In this document: piece after piece, positions 7,441 through 14,943 of the stretch | How positions within the stretch are numbered: position 1 is the stretch's first letter | How the letters are laid out: each line of letters opens with the position of its first letter | Source of the DNA: Candidatus Falkowiibacteriota bacterium | Lineage (GTDB): Bacteria; Patescibacteriota; Patescibacteriia; Patescibacteriales; UBA12465 | Direction of reading: 5' to 3' | NCBI GenBank assembly: GCA_003554785.1 | Contig: PWHG01000057.1 | Coordinates: 1 to 57,677 of the forward strand | DNA: 57,677 nucleotides | The notes under the pieces: generated by a model | What the model was told of the DNA's origin: nothing | The model's database searches: none | The model's input: only the letters and a program-made list of their open reading frames with translations | Made by a program: the position numbers and the translations under genes

Positions 7441-8439
7441 ATGATGAAAAAATATTTTTCTTTTCTTCTAGTTGCTCTTATGTTAGCAGCTACCCTAGCA
7501 CTTAGTGCCTGTAGCACTAATGATGAAGAAAAAACTTTTACTGAAGGGGAAAAAATAACACCAGAGGAGGCAACAGAAATTGCCGAAAACTTTATAAACG
7601 AACATTTAATGATGGACGAAACTCAAGTTTCAGCTTCATATGAAGGTGTTGCCTATGACATGTATCATTTAAAAATTAATATGGACCAACAAATGCCAGT
7701 TGATTCATTTATAACCAAAGATGGAAAACTATTTTTTCCTCAACATCTAGATATTGATGAAATCAGTGGCAATGAACCAGTAGCTACTGATAATGAAGAA
7801 CAAATGGCTGACGTTGAAGTTCCAAAATCAAGCGAACCAACAGTGGAAATGTTTGTTATGACATACTGTCCATATGGTACCCAAATTCAAAAAGGCATTT
7901 TACCAGTCTTAGAGGTAATTGGTGATGATATTGAATTTAAGCAAATGTATGTTGACTACGCCATGCAAGATAAAAAGGAATTAGATGAAAATCTACTTCA
8001 ATATTGTATTCAAGAACAAAGCACAGATGAGCTAGTTGCCTACCTTGAATGCTTTTTAGCTGAGGAAGATCAATCAGATAATTGCTTTAATCAAGTAGTC
8101 AGTAACCCAGAAACTGTTAGAACTTGTGTAGAAGAAACTGATGAAGAATTTGATGTTACTAAAAACTTTGAAGAAGAAATTGATTGGCGAGGTAACTTTC
8201 CAGGATTTAATGTTCACCAAGAAGAAGTTTCTATGTATGGAGTCGGAGGTTCACCAACTTTGATTATCAATGGTGTTGAAGTACCAGCTGATCGTGATGC
8301 AGCTTCTTTACTATATTCAATTTGTAATGCCTTTGAAGAAAAACCAGAAGGTTGTGATGCTGAGTTACCAGATACTCCTCCATCTCCTGGCTTTGGTTTT
8401 GAAACTAGTGGTGCAAACACAGTGGCTGCTTGCGGATAA
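7441..8439 (+). CDS. Thioredoxin-fold lipoprotein (DsbA/GILT-like)
   Basis: The product is a 332-residue secreted lipoprotein. A signal peptide ends in the lipobox LSAC (C24). After an 80-residue PepSY-like acidic stretch comes a thioredoxin-fold domain from about 135, with the active-site-like TYCPYGTQ (C143) and the cis-Pro segment GGSPTLIING near 270. The second active-site Cys of a CxxC is absent (CPYG), while several other cysteines follow and the protein ends in ACG. Start 7441 or 7444 cannot be separated (ATGATG). It could be a disulfide or thiol oxidoreductase of the envelope, or a binding protein; the single Cys makes a standard DsbA role uncertain. A perfect terminator follows. Confidence 0.75.
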   Translation: MMKKYFSFLLVALMLAATLALSACSTNDEEKTFTEGEKITPEEATEIAENFINEHLMMDETQVSASYEGVAYDMYHLKINMDQQMPVDSFITKDGKLFFPQHLDIDEISGNEPVATDNEEQMADVEVPKSSEPTVEMFVMTYCPYGTQIQKGILPVLEVIGDDIEFKQMYVDYAMQDKKELDENLLQYCIQEQSTDELVAYLECFLAEEDQSDNCFNQVVSNPETVRTCVEETDEEFDVTKNFEEEIDWRGNFPGFNVHQEEVSMYGVGGSPTLIINGVEVPADRDAASLLYSICNAFEEKPEGCDAELPDTPPSPGFGFETSGANTVAACG

Positions 8440-8464
8440 TAATTAGACAAAAAGTTAATTTAAC

Positions 8465-8495
8465 AAAAAACCCTGAGAGTTCTCAGGGTTTTTTT
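8465..8495. terminator. Bidirectional terminator
   Basis: A perfect 14-bp inverted repeat (8465-8478 with 8481-8494) has an AACCCTGAGA core, flanked by A-runs on one side and T-runs on the other. It lies between the convergent lipoprotein (plus) and gdhA (minus) genes and can stop both. Confidence 0.9.
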
Positions 8496-8521
8496 AATTT
8501 AATCTAATATTTTTCAATAAA

Positions 8522-9748
8522 TTAAATTCTACCTCTCCATTTTTCTGCCTTTAAAATTCTTTTAATAGCTATCATATAAGCGGCTTGCCTAAGAGATATT
8601 TTGCTGTTGAATGAATTGTAATAATTAAAAACCTCCTCCCAACTATTGTTCATTTTCTTTTCAAGCAAGTTTTCTAAATAATTGTTATCTAAAATTTGAC
8701 CAACTTTATTTTGTCCCCATTCAAAATAACTAGCGACTACTCCACCGGCATTGGTTAAAACATCTGGTATTACTAAAATATTATTTTCTTCCAATATTTT
8801 ATCAGCCAAATAATTAACCGGTCCATTGGCTAGCTCTAAGATATAATTAGCTTTAACGTCTTTGGCATTTTCTTCAGTGATTTGATCCTCTAGGGCAGCT
8901 AAAGCTAGAATGTCAGTTTCTAAAGTTAAAAGATGATCGTTTTCTATATTCTCTGCTTTTGTATAATCTTTTAAACTATTACCATTTTGTTTAAATTCTA
9001 TTAACTCTTCAACATCTAAACCTTCTTCATTGTAAACTCCTCCTTGGCTATCACTAATTGCTATAACTAAACAATTGTTATGATTTAGTTTTTTAGCTAA
9101 ATAAGCTCCAGCATTACCAAAACCTTGAATTACTACTTTTACCTTATTTTTCTTAGATAGAAAATTATTAATTACTTGATTGGCAACATAATAAGCGCCT
9201 TGTGCGGTGGCATCTTTTCTGATTTCCAGTCCTCCTAGTTCTATAGGTTTACCGGTTATCATACCGGGTTGATGAAAATTATTTATTTTTTCAAATTCAT
9301 CAAGCATCCAGGCCATAACTTGAGAGTTAGTGTAAACATCAGGAGCTGGTATATCTTTATTGTCACCTAAAAACTCGTGAAAGGCTTGAATATAGCCACG
9401 ACTAAGAGCTTCTAATTCTTTTTCATCTAAACCTTTAGGATTAATTTTTATACCTCCTTTAGCTCCACCATAAGGTAAATTAAGAAGTGAAGTTTTAAGA
9501 GTCATCCAAAAGGCTAAAGACTGAACTTCACTCTCAGATACATCTTCATGAAAGCGGATTCCTCCTTTTCCTGGACCCAATGTGTTGTTGTAAATTACCC
9601 GCCAAGCTGGATATTTTTTGCCATTAAGGCTAATATCTGCTTTTTTAGTTTGAATCGGTTTTGATAATAATTCTACCTCTCTTTCATTTAAATTAAGTAA
9701 AGCTTTTATATCATCAAGTCTTTTTTGATTATCAGTTTTTGTTTCCAT
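8522..9748 (-). CDS. gdhA: Glutamate dehydrogenase (Glu/Leu/Phe/Val dehydrogenase family)
   Basis: The enzyme oxidatively deaminates glutamate to 2-oxoglutarate or runs in reverse. The 408-residue product has the dimerisation domain with GPGKGGIRFH (58-67), the catalytic Lys in GGAKGGI (K97), PAPDVYTNSQVMAWM around 135, and a Rossmann NAD(P) domain with the GFGNAGAYLAKKL motif near 209. Family members include leucine and phenylalanine dehydrogenases, but the length and the PAPDV segment fit glutamate dehydrogenase. It starts 1 nt after trxA and is the last gene of the csoR/cstR-trxA-gdhA unit, an unusual partner for a thiol-responsive repressor. Confidence 0.9.
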   Translation of the reverse strand: METKTDNQKRLDDIKALLNLNEREVELLSKPIQTKKADISLNGKKYPAWRVIYNNTLGPGKGGIRFHEDVSESEVQSLAFWMTLKTSLLNLPYGGAKGGIKINPKGLDEKELEALSRGYIQAFHEFLGDNKDIPAPDVYTNSQVMAWMLDEFEKINNFHQPGMITGKPIELGGLEIRKDATAQGAYYVANQVINNFLSKKNKVKVVIQGFGNAGAYLAKKLNHNNCLVIAISDSQGGVYNEEGLDVEELIEFKQNGNSLKDYTKAENIENDHLLTLETDILALAALEDQITEENAKDVKANYILELANGPVNYLADKILEENNILVIPDVLTNAGGVVASYFEWGQNKVGQILDNNYLENLLEKKMNNSWEEVFNYYNSFNSKISLRQAAYMIAIKRILKAEKWRGRI

Positions 9749-9749
9749 A

Positions 9750-10082
9750 TTAACTTAATGATTGTTCAATTTCTTCTTTTAGAGCATCTTTGCTTTTCAT
9801 ACCAACAAATTCACCAATAACCTCACCATCTTTAAATAGTTTTAAGTTAGGAATACTTTGAACCTCATATTTAGCCGCTAATTCTTGATTATCAGCTTCT
9901 TCAGTATTAATTTTAACTACTTTAATTTCCTTTTCCATATCTTGGGCTAGTTCATCTAGAACTGGTGCCATCATGCGACAAGGCATGCACCATGAAGCCC
10001 AAAAATCAACTAAGACCGGTTTATCACTTTTTAAAACCTCGGCGTCAAAGTTTTCTTTTTTTAAGTCAATTGCTTTAGACAT
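9750..10082 (-). CDS. trxA: Thioredoxin with CMPC active site
   Basis: A 110-residue cytoplasmic thioredoxin, the general protein disulfide reductant. The fold elements are clear: VLVDFWASWCMPCRMMAP with the redox pair C32/C35, and the cis-Pro P78 in QSIPNLKLFKDG. The dipeptide between the cysteines is Met-Pro rather than the usual Gly-Pro, which would change the redox potential and partner choice. It lies 50 nt after the repressor gene and 1 nt before gdhA. Thioredoxin reductase is encoded separately at 38.2 kb. Confidence 0.95.
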   Translation of the reverse strand: MSKAIDLKKENFDAEVLKSDKPVLVDFWASWCMPCRMMAPVLDELAQDMEKEIKVVKINTEEADNQELAAKYEVQSIPNLKLFKDGEVIGEFVGMKSKDALKEEIEQSLS

Positions 10083-10132
10083 ATTTTTTGCATTTTTATT
10101 AAAAACTTTTTTAAAGTAGATTAATAAAAATC

Positions 10133-10378
10133 TTATTTTTTTAGTATTTCTTTTATAATTAATTCTAATTTATCCTTATTTTCTTTTTTTCCATCATCAA
10201 GCAAACACTCCTTTAGTTCGTCTTGAATAATTTTTTCAGATAAAGAAGAAAGGGCAGAGCGAATTGCTTTCAATTGAATTATTTTTTGAAAACAATCATA
10301 ACTTGAAGAGCTAGTATTTTTTTTAAAAGCTTCAAGTTGTCCAATAATATTATTTATTCTTTGCTCATTTGTTTTCAT
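10133..10378 (-). CDS. CsoR/CstR-family transcriptional repressor
   Basis: An 81-residue all-helical DNA-binding regulator of the CsoR/RcnR/FrmR/CstR family. The family core is recognisable: RINNIIGQLEAF, then C29 in YDCFQKIIQLKAI, then C58 in DELKEC. Copper-sensing CsoR uses Cys-His-Cys; here the His position is Glu (E54), leaving a two-Cys pattern as in the persulfide sensor CstR. A perfect 17-bp palindrome overlaps its promoter, which points to autoregulation. The predicted transcription start falls on the A of this ATG. It is co-transcribed with trxA and gdhA. Sulfide or thiol stress sensing is inference. Confidence 0.8.
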   Translation of the reverse strand: MKTNEQRINNIIGQLEAFKKNTSSSSYDCFQKIIQLKAIRSALSSLSEKIIQDELKECLLDDGKKENKDKLELIIKEILKK

Positions 10379-10384
10379 AACCCA

Positions 10385-10414
10385 ACACTAGCATACACCC
10401 TCCCAGGGTGTCAA
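10385..10414 (-). promoter_or_regulatory. Promoter of the csoR/cstR-trxA-gdhA operon
   Basis: The minus strand reads TTGACA (10409-10414), an 18-nt spacer, then TAGTGT (10385-10390) preceded by TGC as an extended -10. Seven bases further downstream is position 10378, the A of the repressor ATG, so the mRNA is predicted to be leaderless. Confidence 0.75.
10395..10411. promoter_or_regulatory. Palindromic operator ACACCCT-CCC-AGGGTGT
   Basis: A perfect 7-3-7 inverted repeat stands out as GC-rich in an AT-rich intergenic gap of only 39 nt. It fills the spacer between -35 and -10 and touches the -35 box. CsoR-family repressors are known to bind G/C-tract palindromes, so this is the likely autoregulatory site. 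Confidence 0.8.
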
Positions 10415-10417
10415 GGG

Positions 10418-11098
10418 TTAATCTTTTTTAAGCTCTATCCAGAGGTTATATTTATCTTCTTCTAAGCTTTTAATTTTAAATCCGGCGCTTTTAGCTAGGT
10501 TTTTTAAGCTTTTTTTGGAAAAAGCATGATAATATCTGGTAACTAGATTTTTTCCTTGATCTTTTTTCCAGGGAAACAATACATCGCCAAATTCTACTGG
10601 TTTTTTAAATAGTTTTTTAAAATAGGTTTTAAATACTAACAATGTTTTGCTTTTTCTTAGATTCCAGACGCTGATAATAATTTTTCCATTAGTATTTAAT
10701 CGTGATTTTATTTTTTTTAAAACTTCTAAGCGTTTTTCTTTGCTTGGTATATGATGAATAACGGCAATGGCAAAAATATAATCAAATTTTTCCTCTGGCA
10801 TTTCGTCAAAATTGCAAAGCTCAAATTTATGACTAGGCCAGTTTTTTCTAGCAATTTCAATTAATTGTTTTTCTTGATCACAACCCAGATAATCTATTTT
10901 TCTGTTATTAAAAGCTTTAAGCAGTCTTGCATTTCCACAACCTAAGTCTAAAATTTTAGAGTTTTCCGGCACTGCATCAGCCTTCTTTTGTAATTGTGGC
11001 CAGATAACTTTTTGTCTTGTTAAATTAAACTCAAAAGCAGTTTCTTGATAGCTATTTTTTACAATTTCTTCTAAATATTTTTTAGTTGACTCTTTCAT
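10418..11098 (-). CDS. Trm9/ALKBH8-like tRNA wobble-uridine methyltransferase
   Basis: A 226-residue SAM-dependent methyltransferase. Motif I is LDLGCGN (50-56). The order of further blocks follows yeast Trm9 closely: FNLTR (24-28) for FSxTR, AVIHHIPSKEKR (112-123) for AVVHHWSTRERR, SVWNL (143-147), GDVLFPW (171-177) for QDVFVPW, and RYYHAF (188-193) for RYYHLY. Trm9 converts cm5U34 to mcm5U34 in certain tRNAs. The gene is the last of an operon led by Elp3, which makes cm5U34, so the context agrees. No Trm112-like partner is seen in the window. A general methyltransferase is the alternative. Confidence 0.7.
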   Translation of the reverse strand: MKESTKKYLEEIVKNSYQETAFEFNLTRQKVIWPQLQKKADAVPENSKILDLGCGNARLLKAFNNRKIDYLGCDQEKQLIEIARKNWPSHKFELCNFDEMPEEKFDYIFAIAVIHHIPSKEKRLEVLKKIKSRLNTNGKIIISVWNLRKSKTLLVFKTYFKKLFKKPVEFGDVLFPWKKDQGKNLVTRYYHAFSKKSLKNLAKSAGFKIKSLEEDKYNLWIELKKD

Positions 11099-11099
11099 A

Positions 11100-12872
11100 T
11101 TAATAATTTCCTAAAAATTGTCTCTTTTTATTGTTTTCAGTCTTAAGAGTTTTACCTTGCATACAATTATCACAAACACCACAGTTTTTACTATTTCTTT
11201 CTCCAAAATAGTTTAGGATATAGACTTGTCGGCACATTTTTGTATAGACATAATTTTCTATTAAATCTAATTTTTCATAGGCTTTTCTAGCTTTTTCTTT
11301 TAATTTCTCCAAAGTTGGCATTAGCTCTTCTGGTTCCACTCTTTTAATTATTTTAATTTCCGTACCTCTAAAGGGTGGTCTAAATTCAATTAAGTTTTTT
11401 TCTGCTAAACTTTTAATTGCTCGCAGAAGTGAGTTTTTTTCCATTTTAAAGATTACAGCCGCTTCATCTAGAGAAAATTGCCAACCACTATCTACTTCTT
11501 GGCTTAATCTATCTTCAATTACCTCTAAAACCTTTTTTTGATTTTTAGCTCTATTGCTAACTTGTTCTTTAACTTCTTTGAAGTCAACTTTCTTTTTTAA
11601 AAAGGCGTTAGCCCTTCTTTCATTGGGGCGGCTTATGTAGTTTTCTTTTTCAAGTATTTTAAGGCAAGTTCCAATCGCCATTTCTGGAACTGATACTTCC
11701 ATATTTTTAGTAATTTCTGAGTAGGTAAATAAAAGATTATCTTGACCATATTCTTTTTCTTCATCCATTTGAAGAAGTAGGTCATAGACACTCATGACTG
11801 TGTCTGGACTGGGATTATCTCCTTGAATAAAGAATTCTTGTAAATATCTATCAGTTGCTGAGTGAAAAAGTAAACAGAAACTATCTTTCCCATCTCTTCC
11901 AGCTCTTCCGGCTTCTTGGTAATAGGCTTCAATTGTACCTGGTATATCGTAGTGAATAACAAAACGAATATTTTGCTTATTAATACCTAAACCAAAAGCA
12001 TTGGTGGCAACCACTACATCGGCTTCACTTTTCATAAACTGTTCTTGTACCCAAGATCTACTATCTGCATCTAGTCCAGCGTGATACTCAACTGCTTTAA
12101 TATTGAATTCATTTAAATAACTAACAATCTCTTCAGCTTTAGCTCTGGTGCCAACATAAATAATTCCGGTGCCTAATTCCGGGCCTTTGAAAAGTTGTAA
12201 AATTTTACTCATTTTCTGTCCACCAGAAACAGAAAGACTGGCAAAATGTAAATTTGGACGAGAGAAACCACTAACTATTAAATTAACATCTTTTAAATCT
12301 AATTGCTTTATAATATCTTCTCTAACTTCCTTAGTAGCAGTAGCTGTAAGAGCTAAAACTGGTGGCCTGCCAACTAAATCAATTGCATCTTTTAAACGAA
12401 TATAGCTAGGTCTAAAATCATGACCCCATTGACTTATACAATGAGCTTCATCAATAGCAAAAAGTGAGACTTTTAAAGTCTTTAATTGTTTTAAAAAAAC
12501 TTGACTATAGAAACGCTCAGGAGCAATATATATTAAACGATATTGTCCTGATTTCATATTTTCTAGTCTTTTTTCTATTTCTTTTGGACTAAGGGTTGAG
12601 TTAATATAAGTTGCTGGGATGCCGACATTATCTAAGGAATCAACCTGATCTTTCATTAAAGAAATAAGTGGTGATACTACTATAGTTATACCTTCTAAAA
12701 CTAAAGCTGGTAATTGATAAATCATTGATTTTCCGCCACCAGTTGGCAAAACGGCTACTGTATCTTGATTATTTAAAACACTATCAATAGCTTTTTCTTG
12801 ACCAGGACGAAAATTTTCATAATTAAAATGAATTTTTAGAAGTTCAATTATTTGTTTCTTTTTAACTATCAT
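11100..12872 (-). CDS. recQ: ATP-dependent DNA helicase RecQ
   Basis: RecQ unwinds DNA 3' to 5' in recombination and fork repair. The product has 590 residues. Helicase motifs are in order: Walker A LPTGGGKS (42-49), the DEAH box in the segment AIDEAHCISQWGHDFRPSY, the aromatic-rich loop, and QEAGRAGRDG (motif VI). A RecQ-C-terminal zinc site is formed by CRQVYIL and CGVCDNC near 548-568. A winged helix lies before it (about 430-500). No HRDC domain remains, as the protein ends just after the zinc motif. It overlaps folD by 4 nt and ends 1 nt before the Trm9-like gene. Confidence 0.95.
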   Translation of the reverse strand: MIVKKKQIIELLKIHFNYENFRPGQEKAIDSVLNNQDTVAVLPTGGGKSMIYQLPALVLEGITIVVSPLISLMKDQVDSLDNVGIPATYINSTLSPKEIEKRLENMKSGQYRLIYIAPERFYSQVFLKQLKTLKVSLFAIDEAHCISQWGHDFRPSYIRLKDAIDLVGRPPVLALTATATKEVREDIIKQLDLKDVNLIVSGFSRPNLHFASLSVSGGQKMSKILQLFKGPELGTGIIYVGTRAKAEEIVSYLNEFNIKAVEYHAGLDADSRSWVQEQFMKSEADVVVATNAFGLGINKQNIRFVIHYDIPGTIEAYYQEAGRAGRDGKDSFCLLFHSATDRYLQEFFIQGDNPSPDTVMSVYDLLLQMDEEKEYGQDNLLFTYSEITKNMEVSVPEMAIGTCLKILEKENYISRPNERRANAFLKKKVDFKEVKEQVSNRAKNQKKVLEVIEDRLSQEVDSGWQFSLDEAAVIFKMEKNSLLRAIKSLAEKNLIEFRPPFRGTEIKIIKRVEPEELMPTLEKLKEKARKAYEKLDLIENYVYTKMCRQVYILNYFGERNSKNCGVCDNCMQGKTLKTENNKKRQFLGNY

Positions 12873-13675
12873 TTACTTCGTTGATTATTTCGTCGACGAT
12901 GTATTTCTAAAACATTTTTAAATAAAAAAGCGATTGTCATCGGACCAATACCACCTGGTACTGGAGTGATATAGCTAGCATGATCTTCTAAGTCAGAAAA
13001 ATCACAATCTCCATAAACCTTTTTTTCTAGTTTTGTGATGCCAATGTCAATAACTACTACTCCTTTTTTAAGCATATCTTTTTTAAGATATTTTGGTTTA
13101 CCTTTTGCAGTTACAACTACATCCGCTTTTTTTAAATCTTTTTTATCTAAAATTTTTAAATTAAAATTTTCTAAAACTTTTTTTGCTTCTTGACCAAAAA
13201 TTTCGGAATTATATAAAACACAAACGGTTTTATAATTTTCATCTAAACCAATTTCTTCAAGAGAGGCTCCAATAGCAGCCATTACTGGGGAAATAATATA
13301 ATCAGGGTGATCTAAGCGAAAACCATCAACATCTTTTCTTTTATCAATTGCATTTATTATCTTTTCAGTTGAAAATTTCTCCGGTAGTGGCAGTTGTACT
13401 AAAATACCATCAATTAAATTATCTTGGTTTAAAAACTCTATTACTTTAATTAACTCAGCTTCATCTACATCTTTTTCAATCTTATAGGTGTGGGTATCAA
13501 TACCGACTTTTTTTGCTTCTTTTTCTTTTAATTTAACATAAAGCTCTGAGTCTTCTCTGTCACCCACTAAAATAATAGCTAAATTTGGTCTTGTTTTAGA
13601 AAAACTAGCTATTTGCTTAACTAAATCATCTTTTATTTTTTCAGCAATTTTTTGTCCATCAATTTTTTTAGCCAT
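12869..13675 (-). CDS. folD: Bifunctional methylene-THF dehydrogenase/cyclohydrolase FolD
   Basis: FolD interconverts 5,10-methylene-THF and 10-formyl-THF. The 268-residue product is slightly shorter than the usual 280-300. Family signatures are visible: the catalytic Lys region YVKLKEKEAKKVGI, GILVQLPLPE, KDVDGF and the C-terminal PVPGGIGPMTIAFL. It starts 2 nt after the glyA stop and overlaps recQ by 4 nt. Next to glyA, it forms a one-carbon module within the elp3 operon. Confidence 0.95.
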   Translation of the reverse strand: MAKKIDGQKIAEKIKDDLVKQIASFSKTRPNLAIILVGDREDSELYVKLKEKEAKKVGIDTHTYKIEKDVDEAELIKVIEFLNQDNLIDGILVQLPLPEKFSTEKIINAIDKRKDVDGFRLDHPDYIISPVMAAIGASLEEIGLDENYKTVCVLYNSEIFGQEAKKVLENFNLKILDKKDLKKADVVVTAKGKPKYLKKDMLKKGVVVIDIGITKLEKKVYGDCDFSDLEDHASYITPVPGGIGPMTIAFLFKNVLEIHRRRNNQRSK

Positions 13676-13677
13676 AA

Positions 13678-14919
13678 TTAATATGCAAGTGGAAATTTTT
13701 TACACAAAAATTTTACTCTATCTTTTATTTTATTTAATTTTTCATCATTATCTTTTTCTTTTAAGCTTTGATCTATTAACTCTACTACTTCTTGCATTTC
13801 TTTTTCTTTTAAGTCTCTAGTGGTTAAGGCGGCGCTACCTAGTCTTAAACCTGATGGATTAAAAGGTGGACTAGGGTCATTGGGGATAGTTGAACGAGAA
13901 ACTGATATACCTACCTTTTCTAAGGTTTTTTCAGCTTCTCTCCCAGAAATGTTTTTATTTCTTAAATCTAAAATAAATAGATGATTATCAGTTCCTCCGC
14001 TAACCACCTGGTAGTCTAAGTTTTTAAATCCTTCTACTAAAGCTTTAGCATTTTTTATAACTTGTTTTGAATAATATTTAAACTCTAAACTTAGAGCTTC
14101 TTTAAAGCAAACTGCTTTAGCTGCGGTTACGTGGTCATGAGGCCCGCCTTGAATACCAGGAAAAACCGCTCTATCAATTTGTTTAGCATATTTTTCTTTA
14201 CACATTATAATAGCTCCTCTGGGACCACGAAGAGTTTTATGAGTAGTAGTGGTAACTACATCAAAAATTTCTACTGGATTTTTTAAGAGTCCTGCAGCTA
14301 CTAGACCTGCAATATGGGCAATATCGGCAAAAGTATAGGCCTTGATTTCATTGGCAATTGATTGAAAGGCTTCCCAGTCAATTTCACGAGAGTAGGCACT
14401 GAAACCGGCAATAATCATTTTTGGTTTTTCTTTTAAAGCAATTTTTCTAACTTCATCCATATCAATTAGACCACTTTTTTCATTTACACCATATTGTACA
14501 AAGTCATATAAACGGCCTGAGAAGTTTACCTGATGGCCGTGAGATAAATGACCACCATGATCTAACTTTAAGCCCAAGACCTTATCATTTGGCTCCAGTA
14601 GCGCCATATAGACTGCTAGATTGGCTGGAGAGCCAGACAATGGCTGTACGTTTACATGTTCTGCATTAAATAATTTTTTAGCTCTTTTTATAGCTAAGTT
14701 TTCTATCTTATCAACTACTTGGTTGCCACCATAATATCTTTTCTCGGGATAGCCTTCACTGTATTTATTAGTTAAAACAGAAGACATAGCCTCTAGCACA
14801 GCTAGAGAAACATAATTTTCTGAAGCAATTAATTCTAACTCATTTTGCTGTCTTTTTAGTTCTTGATTGATTATAGAGCTTGCTTCTTTGTCAATTTTGT
14901 TTAATTTTTTTGCACGCAT
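13678..14919 (-). CDS. glyA: Serine hydroxymethyltransferase
   Basis: A PLP enzyme that converts serine plus THF to glycine plus 5,10-methylene-THF. The 413-residue length is standard. Key segments are LIASENYVS near 30, the substrate/PLP region YPEKRYYGG, and the PLP-lysine motif TTTTHKTLRGPRG near 225-237. It lies 24 nt downstream of elp3 and 2 nt upstream of folD on the same strand. Confidence 0.97.
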   Translation of the reverse strand: MRAKKLNKIDKEASSIINQELKRQQNELELIASENYVSLAVLEAMSSVLTNKYSEGYPEKRYYGGNQVVDKIENLAIKRAKKLFNAEHVNVQPLSGSPANLAVYMALLEPNDKVLGLKLDHGGHLSHGHQVNFSGRLYDFVQYGVNEKSGLIDMDEVRKIALKEKPKMIIAGFSAYSREIDWEAFQSIANEIKAYTFADIAHIAGLVAAGLLKNPVEIFDVVTTTTHKTLRGPRGAIIMCKEKYAKQIDRAVFPGIQGGPHDHVTAAKAVCFKEALSLEFKYYSKQVIKNAKALVEGFKNLDYQVVSGGTDNHLFILDLRNKNISGREAEKTLEKVGISVSRSTIPNDPSPPFNPSGLRLGSAALTTRDLKEKEMQEVVELIDQSLKEKDNDEKLNKIKDRVKFLCKKFPLAY

Positions 14920-14943
14920 ATTTTTAATCCTAATTAAATAGCT

